Both the position numbers and the translations under genes were made by a program. Below, piece by piece: positions 16,481-26,600 of a stretch of 64,000 nucleotides of DNA. Every line of letters starts with the position of its first letter. The stretch's first letter is position 1. The stretch lies in NCBI GenBank assembly GCA_937907395.1, contig CALCII010000013.1, forward strand, positions 434,001 to 498,000. The letters are read 5' to 3'. The DNA is from an uncultured Chitinophagaceae bacterium. Lineage in GTDB: Bacteria > Bacteroidota > Bacteroidia > Chitinophagales > Chitinophagaceae. The notes below the pieces were generated by a model that had not been told where the DNA came from, searched no databases, and worked only from the letters and a program-made list of their open reading frames with translations.

Positions 16481-17545
16481 ATGATGGACACAGCAGAGAT
16501 ACAGGTTACAAAGGTTGAAAATAGCAGATTGACGGGATTAAATCTGAAAAATATTCCTTTTGGAAAAGTATTTACCGATCATATGCTTGAAGCAGATTAT
16601 GAAAATGGTGAATGGAAGAATGTACAGATAAGGCCTTACCAACCATTGATGATGGCGCCTTCTAATGCTGCCATACATTACGGGCAAAGCATTTTTGAAG
16701 GAATTAAAGCTTATAAGCATAAAAACGGGGACGCATTTATTTTCAGGCCGTACGATAATTTTCATCGGTTTAATATTTCCGCCGAACGTATGCAGATGCC
16801 TGCGGTACCCGAAGAAATTTTTATCGGAGGCATGAAGCAGCTGATCGAAATGGATAAAGATTGGATTCCCAACATTCATGATCACTCCCTGTACATCCGT
16901 CCGTTTATGTTTGCCAGCGATGAAATGATTGGTGTGAAGCCCAGCGATAAATACAAATTCATGATCATCCTGAGCCCAACAGGTCCTTATTATGCGGCTC
17001 CCATGCGCATTCATGTGGAAGAAAAATATGTTCGTGCCGCTCCCGGTGGTGTTGGATATGCCAAGGCTGCAGGGAACTATGGGGCAGCTATGTATGCTAC
17101 CAATGAAGCTAAGAAAAAAGGGTTCGACCAGGTTTTGTGGATGGATGCAACAGAACACAGATATGTTCAGGAGTGTGGTACTATGAATGTGTTTTTCATC
17201 ATTGGCAACACAGCTGTAACACCCGATTTACAGGATGGAACTATTCTTGCAGGTGTAACCCGCAACAGTGTGATCACAATTTTAAAAGAGATTGGATTAA
17301 CGGTAGAAGAACGTCATATCAGTATTGATGAGTTGCTGGAAGCGTATAAAGCAGGAACTTTTACTGAAGTTTTTGGTACCGGTACTGCTGCCACCATTTC
17401 TCCCATTAAAGAATTGCACTATAAAGATGAGTTCATGAAATTTGATGTGGATGCATGGAAGGTGGTGCCCGAAGTGAAACAACGAATTACCGATATCAGG
17501 GAAGGCGATTCTCCCGATACACACAATTGGTTATTCCGTATTTAA
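16481..17545 (+). CDS. ilvE: Branched-chain amino acid aminotransferase
   Basis: PLP-dependent transamination of leucine, isoleucine and valine and their 2-oxo acids. The 354-residue protein is of the longer BCAT type (class IV fold): HYGQSIFEGIKAYK near 65-78, FRPYDNFHRFN, SPTGPYY, the PLP-lysine segment AGNYGAAMYATNEAKKKG, ECGTMNVFF, and the phosphate-binding GTGTAATISPI near the C terminus. It starts with two ATGs (16481 and 16484). A weak TTTCTTTG box lies at 16456-16463. Confidence 0.95.
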   Translation: MMDTAEIQVTKVENSRLTGLNLKNIPFGKVFTDHMLEADYENGEWKNVQIRPYQPLMMAPSNAAIHYGQSIFEGIKAYKHKNGDAFIFRPYDNFHRFNISAERMQMPAVPEEIFIGGMKQLIEMDKDWIPNIHDHSLYIRPFMFASDEMIGVKPSDKYKFMIILSPTGPYYAAPMRIHVEEKYVRAAPGGVGYAKAAGNYGAAMYATNEAKKKGFDQVLWMDATEHRYVQECGTMNVFFIIGNTAVTPDLQDGTILAGVTRNSVITILKEIGLTVEERHISIDELLEAYKAGTFTEVFGTGTAATISPIKELHYKDEFMKFDVDAWKVVPEVKQRITDIREGDSPDTHNWLFRI

Positions 17546-17558
17546 AAGAATTGATTTC

Positions 17559-17584
17559 AAAAAGCCTTCTTACGGAGGCTTTTT
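17559..17584. terminator. Bidirectional terminator between ilvE and the PKD protein gene
   Basis: Stem AAAAAGCCT / AGGCTTTTT with an 8-base loop; T runs occur on both strands and two genes converge on it. Confidence 0.85.
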
Positions 17585-20500
17585 TTATCTGATTAATGTG
17601 ATAATTCCTTTCACGGGAATAATACTTCCATCGCCACAAATTACTTCGGCAGTGTAGGTATAAATACCCGGCGGTTGAGGCTTTCCTTTAAATGTGCCAT
17701 CCCATCCTTCGTTCTTATCATTCGCATTAATAAATGATTTTGAAAATAGGAGTCCGCCCCAGCGATCAAAAACTTTTAACGACATAATATTCTGAAGCCC
17801 GTTTCCTCTGATGTAAAACCGGTCATTCAACTGGTCACCGTTCGGAGTAAAGGCAGTGGGTATAAAAATGTTGTCTTTATTACAAAGTACAATCAGCTTA
17901 AAATATTTATAAGAAATACAGCCACCATCATTCACAGCCCTGATCTGGTACCTGGTTGTTTTTTCAGGTGTGGCAACAGGAGCCGGACAGGTATTACATG
18001 ATAAATAAACCGGAGGAGTCCAAAGAACATTTGTTACATCCGCAGAGAATTGTGGTGTGAGGTGAAGTACGCTTCCAAATTGAACAATGGTATCTTTTAT
18101 ACCTGTGATGACCGGGTAATCGTATACCACAACCGGAACTGTAAGTGTATCATGAAAACAATTCAAACTATCCGACCCCACAATCATATACACGGTTGTG
18201 GTGGTGGGTGATGCAATTGGATTAGCAATAAGCGGATTGTTGAGGCCAGTTGCCGGCGTCCATTTATACGTTTCGGCACCGGAAGCAGAAAGTTGGAATT
18301 GTTGTCCCACACAAATGGTATCGCCACTTCCTACTTTAATATTGAAAGGTTTTTTTACAAACACAATCATACTGTCTTTATTAACACAACCAAATTGTGA
18401 AACTCCGGTAACGAGGTATTGAATCTGGTTTTGTGCTGTGGCAGTGGGGTTAGGACAGTTGGTACAACTTAGATAAGTAGCCGGCGACCATGTGTACGAA
18501 GCTGCACCAGTGGCATGTAATGAAGCAGATGTGCCTAAACAAATAGTAGTATCGTTACCAGCATTTACATTGGGTAATGGCCGGATTTCTACGATACGTT
18601 GAGCGGTGTCGCTGCACCCACTGCTGTTTGTAACAATCAACCGTGCAGGATAAGATCCCGGAATTGCAATGTTAACTACCGGAGTTGTTTGTGTTGCAAA
18701 TTGCTGGGCCCCGATTGTCCACTTCCAGGTGATTGCAGAAGTATCCGGATTTGTCCATTGTCCGTTTAATTGAAATGAAGCCGGCACACAAAAACTGGTA
18801 TCACCAATAATGTTTATCTGTGGTGTGGGAACGATGTTTATAAAGTTTCTGATTGTTTTTGAATTTACGCAACCACTTCTTGTCCATACGGTAAGTGTTA
18901 CATCATATGAACCTGTGGCCGCATAAAAATGTTGCGGATTCTGAAGTGCAGAGGTGTTGCCATCACCAAAATTCCATAAATAAGCAGTGATGATATCAGG
19001 TGTATAGGTGGAATCAATAAACTGAACGGTCCCATTGTCACAAAATCGTGTAACCAGGGCGCCGAAATTGGGCCTGGATCCAAATGCTTTAATGGTATCC
19101 ACTCCTTCGATAATTCCGAAACATCCCGAACCGTCTTTGATGATTACTTTGGGCACATAGAAACCTGCATCATAAACATGAACAAGATTGGAATCTTTTG
19201 TGGTTAAGATGTTACCATCGCCCAAATCCCATGTATAATTCAGCGGCACATCAGTTCTTGTAGCTAAGGTTACAGTCATTGGTCCGCATCCGGTTAATGG
19301 AGCATAATTTAATGTCCCTGTATCTCTTCCGATACGGATGATTGTTGTTGCTGAATCCTGGCATCCACCCGGAGAAGTGATTACTAATTTTGCCGGGAAG
19401 CTACCCAGGCTTGTATAGTAGTGATTGATATTATTGGAGTTTGCTGAACCGCCATCGCCAAATGTCCATGCCGATGCATTATAGAAGCTGCTTGTGTTCG
19501 TGAATTTTGCCTGAAAAGGATTGCAAATGCTGTTGCTGTCGTTTATTGTAAAAGCCGCTTTTGGTTTTGCTATTCTGATGTTTTGAAATGCGGTGTCTTT
19601 GCAGCCAATTGATTCTGTAACAATCATCCGGATTGTATAAACACCAGTTGTGAGATAGCTGTGTGTTGGGTTCACCTGGTTGGATGTGCCACCATCGCCA
19701 AAAGCCCAGCTGTAAGCGGGGACATCTGTACCTGAAGTTTGGTTGTTGAATGTGATTGTTGCTCCGGGACATGAGGGGGTATCCACACTAAATCTTGCAT
19801 CGGGATTTAATACTTTAATGATAGCAGGCTTGGTAACAGAATCGGCACATCCGGCTGCATCTGTTACAATTATTTTTACATTATAAGTACCTGCAGTGGG
19901 GTAGATATAAGGCAACGGATTTGTATTGGTTGTAATCCTGGTACCATTGCCCAAATCCCATGTACGGGTGTTAATTGCATTGATACCATCAGTGTTTGAC
20001 AGGTTGGTGAATACAGCAGCTGTATTAATACATACGCTGGGCTGACTAACCGTTAAGTTAGCGGTGGGACCGTTTACCCTGATATAAGTTGGTTTAGTGA
20101 CAGTGTCTTTACAGCCATTTTTATCTGTTATAATCAGTCGTACCGTATAGTTTCCTGAATTTGAATAAACCTTAACGGGATTGGGTTGGTTTGATGTAGT
20201 AGCATCACCAAAGAACCAATCATAACTGGCAATGTTTGCGGGGTTTGAAACGATTGAAGTGAATTGAACAGATTTGTTTTTACATACAGTTCTTATTGCT
20301 GCATTGAAATCAACGGTTTCATTGTACAATGTAATGGTCCTGGTTGTTTGATTGGAACAACTTCCTCTGGTAACTGTTAATGTGATTGTATAAGTGCCGG
20401 GGCTTGCATATTTATGTGTTGGATTTTGTACAGTTGATGTAAATCCATCCCCAAAATTCCAGCTCCATGTTGAGGGCAGTAAGGATCTGTCTGTAAAACG

Positions 20501-22387
20501 TACCTGCAAAGAGTTAACACTACAATTTACCGAATAGCGGAATGAGGCGATAGGAGGCAAAACATTGGTGTAGCCCATTTTGATGACAGAGTCTGCACAT
20601 CGGTTATTATACGCCGTTAGTTTAATAGTATATCTGCCGGTATCTGTAAAAATATGAGTGGGGTTTTGTAAAGCAGAAGTTCCCCCATCTCCAAAACTCC
20701 AGCTCCATTGATCCGGATTTCCTGTAGTTAAATCGGTAAAGGCAACGGTAGATGCGGCGCATACATTTAATACAGGTGTATTGAAATCGGCTTTTGGTGG
20801 GACTCCCGCACGAACTGCATTGTTCAGGATAACGGAATCCGTACAACCTTGTTTTGTTACAACCACTAATTTGATAGAATAGGTTCCTGAATCATATGTG
20901 TTTCCCGGATTTTCTAAAGTGGAGGTTACTCCATTTCCCAGGTCCCAGTACCAACTGGCAATTGAGTCAACTGCCGTTGTGTTGGCCGTAAATGAAGTAT
21001 TCAGGATGCGGCAACCACCTGTTGGTGATATTTGTGGATTGAACACGGGTTTCTGAATCCGGATGTAATTATTCCGGATAAGAGTATCGGCACAGCCATC
21101 GGCATTTATCACAATTAAACGGACAGTGAAGTTGCCAAGACTGGAATAGGTATGTGTTGGGTTTTGTTGAATGGATGAGTTGCCATCGCCAAAATCCCAG
21201 TTCCATGAAGTTGCACCAGTTGACTTGTCTGTATATGAAACTGTAAAGGGAGCTTTACAGGAAATCGTATCGGCGGTTTCAAAAGCTGCAGTGGGCTTAT
21301 TATTAATTGTAATCAGGGCTGTGGTTGTATCGTTACAAGTTGGATATTGATTGATTAATGTAATGGTATAGTTGCCTGTTCCGGGAAATTGTTTAACCGG
21401 ATCCGTTTGGACAGATGTAGTACCATCGCTGAACTTCCAAAGCGAAGCCGGTGGGAGCGGAGCCGATTGGTTTTGAAACACAACAGCGCCGTTTATACAG
21501 CCCGTTGCAGGGGCAGTAATTTTAGGTTTATAGTCATTTAATAATACCTGGTTGTTGCGTACAAGGGTATCGGTACAGCCGTTAGAACTGGTTGTGATCA
21601 GCTTTACGGTAAAAGGACCAGCAGTTGAATAGTTGTGCTGCGGGTTTGGGTTTGTGGATGTATTTCCATCGCCAAAATCCCATTGATAGGAGAGTGTGCC
21701 GGGGCCTGAACTGAGATTGGTAAATGTGATTTGTTCGGGAGGGCGGCAGTTGAGAGGTGCGGAATTGCTGAAATCTGATTTCAATCCGGTAAAAACTGTA
21801 ATAAGAGAGGGCTTTACGTTTACAAACGAACAGGCTGTTTCGTTGGTAACCACCAGGCTTACAGTATAAGAACCGGCAGCTGCATATATATGTTCGGGGT
21901 TTTGCAGGGTGGAAGTGCCTCCATCCCCAAAATCCCAGAAGTAAGTGACACCGGTAACAGTGCCGGGAGTGGATTGGTCTGTGAACTGAACTTTTAAAGG
22001 AGCACAGCCACTCGTAACAGAGCTGGTGAAATTTACAACCGGAAGTGCTGTAACAGTTATATAATTTGTCTTAACCAGGGTTGCCGAGCCGCTAGCGTTG
22101 GTAACAGTAAGCGAAATTGTATAAGTACCCGGTAAGGTATAAATAACAGAAGGGTTTTGTTGCGTGGAAGTAGCACCGTTCCCCAGGTCCCATTTCCATG
22201 AATTTGCGTTAACAGATTGATCTGTAAAGGATACGATAAGGGGTGCGCAGCCGGAAACGGGGGAGGCGGTAAATGCAGGAACAGGCTTTTGAGCGTAACT
22301 TTCCAACGAAACAAAGCAGAGCAAAAACAGTAAAATGTACCGGTTTTTGAAGAGCAGTTTATCTGGTAAGGTATTGGAAAGAAGCAT
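17585..22387 (-). CDS. Giant PKD-repeat surface protein with gliding-motility-type C-terminal domain
   Basis: About 1600 residues. A signal peptide (YILLFLLCFVSLESYAQ) is followed by about 15 PKD-type domains, most with a W-x-[FL]-G-[DN]-G core and a paired Cys. Three Ig/SprB-like repeats follow, carrying CxxC motifs (LSCTNCPNP, LSCNTCPAP). The last 100 residues form the CHU_C gliding-motility-associated domain (FIPTAFTPNGDQLNDRF, FDRWGGLLF, GWDGTFKGKPQPPGIYTY), a type B signal for the type IX secretion system. It is therefore probably exported and anchored on the cell surface as an adhesin-like or structural protein. ATG 22387 is preferred because the 29 codons before it run through a promoter box. 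Confidence 0.9.
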   Translation of the reverse strand: MLLSNTLPDKLLFKNRYILLFLLCFVSLESYAQKPVPAFTASPVSGCAPLIVSFTDQSVNANSWKWDLGNGATSTQQNPSVIYTLPGTYTISLTVTNASGSATLVKTNYITVTALPVVNFTSSVTSGCAPLKVQFTDQSTPGTVTGVTYFWDFGDGGTSTLQNPEHIYAAAGSYTVSLVVTNETACSFVNVKPSLITVFTGLKSDFSNSAPLNCRPPEQITFTNLSSGPGTLSYQWDFGDGNTSTNPNPQHNYSTAGPFTVKLITTSSNGCTDTLVRNNQVLLNDYKPKITAPATGCINGAVVFQNQSAPLPPASLWKFSDGTTSVQTDPVKQFPGTGNYTITLINQYPTCNDTTTALITINNKPTAAFETADTISCKAPFTVSYTDKSTGATSWNWDFGDGNSSIQQNPTHTYSSLGNFTVRLIVINADGCADTLIRNNYIRIQKPVFNPQISPTGGCRILNTSFTANTTAVDSIASWYWDLGNGVTSTLENPGNTYDSGTYSIKLVVVTKQGCTDSVILNNAVRAGVPPKADFNTPVLNVCAASTVAFTDLTTGNPDQWSWSFGDGGTSALQNPTHIFTDTGRYTIKLTAYNNRCADSVIKMGYTNVLPPIASFRYSVNCSVNSLQVRFTDRSLLPSTWSWNFGDGFTSTVQNPTHKYASPGTYTITLTVTRGSCSNQTTRTITLYNETVDFNAAIRTVCKNKSVQFTSIVSNPANIASYDWFFGDATTSNQPNPVKVYSNSGNYTVRLIITDKNGCKDTVTKPTYIRVNGPTANLTVSQPSVCINTAAVFTNLSNTDGINAINTRTWDLGNGTRITTNTNPLPYIYPTAGTYNVKIIVTDAAGCADSVTKPAIIKVLNPDARFSVDTPSCPGATITFNNQTSGTDVPAYSWAFGDGGTSNQVNPTHSYLTTGVYTIRMIVTESIGCKDTAFQNIRIAKPKAAFTINDSNSICNPFQAKFTNTSSFYNASAWTFGDGGSANSNNINHYYTSLGSFPAKLVITSPGGCQDSATTIIRIGRDTGTLNYAPLTGCGPMTVTLATRTDVPLNYTWDLGDGNILTTKDSNLVHVYDAGFYVPKVIIKDGSGCFGIIEGVDTIKAFGSRPNFGALVTRFCDNGTVQFIDSTYTPDIITAYLWNFGDGNTSALQNPQHFYAATGSYDVTLTVWTRSGCVNSKTIRNFINIVPTPQINIIGDTSFCVPASFQLNGQWTNPDTSAITWKWTIGAQQFATQTTPVVNIAIPGSYPARLIVTNSSGCSDTAQRIVEIRPLPNVNAGNDTTICLGTSASLHATGAASYTWSPATYLSCTNCPNPTATAQNQIQYLVTGVSQFGCVNKDSMIVFVKKPFNIKVGSGDTICVGQQFQLSASGAETYKWTPATGLNNPLIANPIASPTTTTVYMIVGSDSLNCFHDTLTVPVVVYDYPVITGIKDTIVQFGSVLHLTPQFSADVTNVLWTPPVYLSCNTCPAPVATPEKTTRYQIRAVNDGGCISYKYFKLIVLCNKDNIFIPTAFTPNGDQLNDRFYIRGNGLQNIMSLKVFDRWGGLLFSKSFINANDKNEGWDGTFKGKPQPPGIYTYTAEVICGDGSIIPVKGIITLIR
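18580..22285 (-). repeat. Array of about 15 PKD domains
   Basis: Protein repeats of roughly 75-85 residues, each with the WDFGDG-like core, NPxHxY, and a YT(I/V)xL(I/V)V strand, usually ending in a C(A/K/T)D(T/S) motif. Limits are approximate. At DNA level the cores are recognisable on the plus strand as repeated catcgccaaa-like strings, but most units are diverged. Confidence 0.85.
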
Positions 22388-22411
22388 GGATTTGTTAATA
22401 AAGGCGGTGTT

Positions 22412-22419
22412 CAAATGTA
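22412..22419 (-). promoter_or_regulatory. Promoter -7 box for the PKD protein gene (TACATTTG)
   Basis: Exact TAnnTTTG on the minus strand, 24 bases before ATG 22387, supporting that start. No -33 TTG at the usual spacing. Confidence 0.5.
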
Positions 22420-22521
22420 AAACTAAGGGATTATAGAAGATTTTACGCCCATATAAAACGCCAAAACTGGCCATTCAGTTGCTTTTTGTTGATAATTCCT
22501 TTAGAAAAAGGATTAAAGTTT

Positions 22522-22551
22522 TTGTTATTTTCAGTGAAGCGCTTACCTTTG
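22522..22551 (+). promoter_or_regulatory. Promoter of rpsL-rpsG
   Basis: TTG at 22522-22524, 19-base spacer, TACCTTTG at 22544-22551: a near-ideal Bacteroidota promoter 25 bases before rpsL. Confidence 0.8.
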
Positions 22552-22576
22552 CCGTCCGAAAATTAAAAGGTTACGA

Positions 22577-22957
22577 ATGCCTACAATTCAACAATTAGTA
22601 AGAAAAGGAAGAGACATTATCAGGGCCAAAAGCAAATCCCGTGCGTTGGATAGCTGCCCTTTCCGCCGCGGTGTATGTACACGTGTGTACACAACCACGC
22701 CTAAAAAGCCGAACTCGGCTCTGCGTAAAGTAGCGAAAGTTCGTTTAACAAATAAAGTAGAGGTGATTGCTTACATCCCAGGTGAAGGTCACAACCTCCA
22801 GGAGCACTCAATCGTGCTGGTACGTGGTGGTCGTGTTAAGGATTTACCAGGTGTTCGTTATCATATTGTTCGTGGTTCTCTGGATACTGCTGGTGTAAAA
22901 GACCGCAAGAAGAGCCGCTCTAAATATGGTACCAAGAAAGAAAAAGCTAAAAAATAA
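22577..22957 (+). CDS. rpsL: 30S ribosomal protein S12
   Basis: Small-subunit protein in the decoding centre. The 126-residue product starts MPTIQQLVRKGR and holds the conserved CTRVYTTTPKKPNSALRKVA loop (residues about 33-52) and the second loop GVRYHIVRG. The lysines where streptomycin-resistance changes occur are wild type (TPKKPNS), as far as the loop shows. The tail is basic. It is first in a two-gene unit with rpsG, 39 bases apart. Confidence 0.99.
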   Translation: MPTIQQLVRKGRDIIRAKSKSRALDSCPFRRGVCTRVYTTTPKKPNSALRKVAKVRLTNKVEVIAYIPGEGHNLQEHSIVLVRGGRVKDLPGVRYHIVRGSLDTAGVKDRKKSRSKYGTKKEKAKK

Positions 22958-22996
22958 TCATCCGGCTCTTTAAAGGGCTACTAAATAATTATACAA

Positions 22997-23461
22997 ATGA
23001 GGAAGACGAAACCTAAAAAAATTGCGCTGGCTCCGGATCCAAAGTTTAACGATGTACTGGTGAGCCGTTTTGTAAACAACCTGATGTGGCAAGGTAAAAA
23101 AAGTACTGCGTACAATATTTTTTACGATGCTGTTGAAAAAGTGGCAAAACAAACCGGTGAAGACGGATATGAAATCTGGAAGAAAGCAATTGCTAACGTA
23201 ACGCCTGCAGTTGAAGTTCGCAGCCGTCGTATCGGTGGTGCAACTTTCCAGATTCCTACAGAGGTTCGTACAGAAAGAAAAGTTTCTTTAAGTATGAAAT
23301 GGTTGATCCGTTACAGCCGTGAAAGAAACGGTCGTAGCATGGCCGATAAACTGGCCAATGAAATTGTAGCAGCGAGCAAAGGTGAAGGTGGTGCTTACAA
23401 AAAGAAAGAAGATACACACCGTATGGCCGAAGCAAACAAAGCGTTTGCACACTTCAGATAA
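22997..23461 (+). CDS. rpsG: 30S ribosomal protein S7
   Basis: Primary 16S rRNA-binding protein that starts assembly of the 30S head. The 154-residue protein begins MRKTKPKKIALAPDP and has the conserved EVRSRRIGGATFQIP and KEDTHRMAEANKAFAHFR segments (end). Length is standard. Unusually for this operon, a strong terminator follows at once and fusA is more than 3.9 kb further on. Confidence 0.99.
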   Translation: MRKTKPKKIALAPDPKFNDVLVSRFVNNLMWQGKKSTAYNIFYDAVEKVAKQTGEDGYEIWKKAIANVTPAVEVRSRRIGGATFQIPTEVRTERKVSLSMKWLIRYSRERNGRSMADKLANEIVAASKGEGGAYKKKEDTHRMAEANKAFAHFR

Positions 23462-23481
23462 TCGTTCTGACTTACTATACT

Positions 23482-23507
23482 AAAAGCCGGCCATTGCCGG
23501 CTTTTTT
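23482..23507 (+). terminator. Intrinsic terminator after rpsG
   Basis: Stem AAAAGCCGGC / GCCGGCTTTT with a 4-base loop and a T run. It closes the rpsL-rpsG unit before the T9SS protein gene. Confidence 0.9.
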
Positions 23508-23633
23508 CATGCCCTGATTTTCCTGTTGAGGTCTGGTTTTGATGGCTTCAGTATTCTCTTTTTGCTGCTCAGTAGGTTTGGTTTGAGCAGCCTGTTCTGT
23601 GATTCTACTTTTAGCCTGCCAAAACGTAGTAAC

Positions 23634-26600
23634 ATGAGAAGAATCACACTGATTTGCCTTTATCTTTTCTCTTTTATTCAATATGCTGTTTCACAAAGCT
23701 GCAATCCAATATCATTGAATTATACGATTACAGAGTCCCGATGTGTTTCTACTGGATCTGTGACTATTTCTGCAAACGGAGGATCGGGTAACTATCAGTA
23801 TAAACTTACAGGTCCTCTTGCAACACCTTTTTCGCCAGATGCAACAATCAGCGGACTTCCCGCCGGCCGATACCTGGTAAGTGTTCAGGACTTGCAAACA
23901 AATTGTTTGTATGCACAAGACAGTGTAACTGTTCCGGGTTCATATCAAGCACCATCATTTACCCTTTCTGCAACAGCACCCGGTTGTGGTGCTGCTGCAG
24001 AAGGAACAATTACTGTGGGCGGACAAACAGGCGGCAGGGCACCATTGGAATACCAAATAGTGGCACCTTCAGCATCAGGAGTTGGAACTATAAGCCCAAC
24101 AGGGCAGTTCTCCGGGCTTATTGCCGGTAATTATACAATCAGGCTGACAGATTCCTGTGGGGCCATTCAAACAATGACGATTGCTGTACAACCCAAAGGC
24201 TGGAAAATTCTTGATTTCAATGCCTTTAAAAGTTGTGACACGCTGAATGTTTTTCTGACGCTGAAAGATGATGATGGAAATATTTCTCCATCGCCGGCAT
24301 TTGATGGTTTTCTTTATGGAGTAATACGAAATACCGGTGATACAGCATGGTATACATCTGAAACATTTTCTCATACATTAAATCATAAACGCTCCATAAA
24401 AATTGTTGTAAAAGACCCATGTGGTGTAACAAAAACGGTAACATGGAGTGATATTGAAATTCCTGCTTTGGACCCGCTGGTACAGGTGGCAAATAAACAA
24501 TGTAATACTGTTACTGCTTTTGTAACTGGAGCTTTGTATTTATCAACTGCACAATATTGTTTGTTCAACCAGGCTAATGTACAGGTTGCTTGTAATTCAA
24601 CAGGAATGTTTACAGGGATTCCTTATGGTTCCTATTGTATCAAAGCAATTGATCTTTGTTATGATACAATTATTACCCGATGCTTTTCTGTTGCTAAATT
24701 AGTTCCTGCAATAACCCAGCCTCTGGTGATCAGCACATCCTGTACAGATGCTTTTGTTTCGGTAACGGGTCAAGTGAATCTCAGTAACCCCAGCTATTGT
24801 TTATATACCAGCAGCAATGTGCTGGTTTCCTGCAATTCAAACGGAATCTTTAATGCTGTTCCATTCGGTTCTTATTGTATCCGAATTCAAAACGATCCTG
24901 CTTGTTATGATACAATTATCAGTCGTTGTTTTACAGTAGCCCAACCTGTACCTGCAGCCGGAGGTGTAGCCATAACAAATCAAACATGTAATTCATTTAC
25001 GGCGAGTGTACAGACACCCGTAAATCTTTCATTGCCTCAGTATTGTTTGTATACGATTGCTAATGCATTAGTTGATTGTAATTCAACCGGTGTCTTTGCA
25101 AATCTTCCTTTTGGCTCTTATTGTATCGACCTGCGAAACAACTCTGCGTGTTATGATACAACGATACGATTTTGCTTTACAGTAGTTCAACCGTTACCAT
25201 CAGTGGCCAATAATGTTTCTGTTTCTGCCAATGATTGTCCGCCATTCACGGCTGCTATAACCGGACAAACCGGTTTGAATAATCCACAGTATTGTTTATA
25301 CAACAGTAGCAACCAGATGCTGGAATGCAACAATACAGGATTCTTTACAGTGAATGATTTTGGAAATTATTGTATTAAAATTCAGAATGATCCGGCTTGC
25401 TTTGATACAGTGATTACCCGTTGCTTTTCGAAAACACGGGTGCCTGTAAATTTTACTTATACTTCAACACCTTCCTGTTCATTGATAGGGGGTACAGACT
25501 TGTTTGTAGATGTATCATCCGGTATCCGTCCTTATAGCATCTTTATTAACTCGCCCGCCGGCGTTGTACTTGCCTCCGGGGTTACAAGTGGCGGACAAAG
25601 AGATTTTACATTTACAGGAGTTTCTCCCTTGCCAGGATCTGCACCTTATAATGTGATTGTAAGAGATGCCTGTGGTACCGAAAAACAAATCAGCGTAAAC
25701 CCTTCTTTGAGTATTATGAAACGAACAGTAACGGTAACGCCTAAGTGTCCTTCCGGTTCTTTTGTAAGCGGCTCGGCAGATGTGGTGCTGGATGTTACCA
25801 ATAATAATATCGGCGGCACCATCCGTTCAAAAATTACGAAAGTCAATGGTGTTGCTAACAATATAAACGGAAATGCAAGTGGCCCGAACGGATATATCAC
25901 CACCTTTACAAATCTTGCTCCTGCTACTTATATTATCACCACAAACATCCGTAACTGCGATAAAGATGTATTTGATACAGTGGTTGTTAAGTCCTATCAG
26001 AATCCCAACCTCACACGTTCTGCCGGTTATGTTTGCGATAACAGCAGCTTAAGTATAGGTGCTGGAGTTACAGGAGGAGTGGCTCCGTTTACTTATGAAA
26101 TCATCAGCAGCACTCCTGCATTGCCATCTGTTATAGCAGGCCCGCAATCCAGTCCGCTGTTTTCTATTAATAACGGTACCCAATACACGCTGATTCGCTT
26201 AAGGGTTTTGGATGCCTGTGGAAATGCAGGACTGAATGATGTGGGCGTACAACCTTTGGGAGAGTCATTGATTCAAACAACCGGTTTTAATTGTTTTTAT
26301 GGAGCGTTCAGTCTGAGAGTAGACAGTTTAGCGAATACAACTTACAAATGGTATAAGAAAACAGGTGTGGCAGACAGTGTAATAGTAGGCACGTCAAATG
26401 CTTATGTAATTCCCTACATGATGCCAACTGATACAGGTATGTATAGTTGTGTGATGCAGGTAAATGGTGGATGTATCAGGCGCTGGTCTGCTTTCCGGGT
26501 GGCGGCACAATGCCAGGGATTGCTTCCTGTTGCTGCCCGTTTGCAGGGTAGGGTAACAGAAGCCGGGACTACTGAGCTAAACTGGATCATTCCTGAATCC

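Noticed and set aside
16538..17158. A 206-codon open frame antisense to ilvE
   Set aside because: Shadow of the conserved aminotransferase gene, no family resemblance.
22100..22340. Repeated short strings in the PKD gene considered as a DNA repeat or CRISPR-like array
   Set aside because: They are codon-level echoes of PKD domains spaced about 240-250 bases apart inside one open frame, with no constant spacers.
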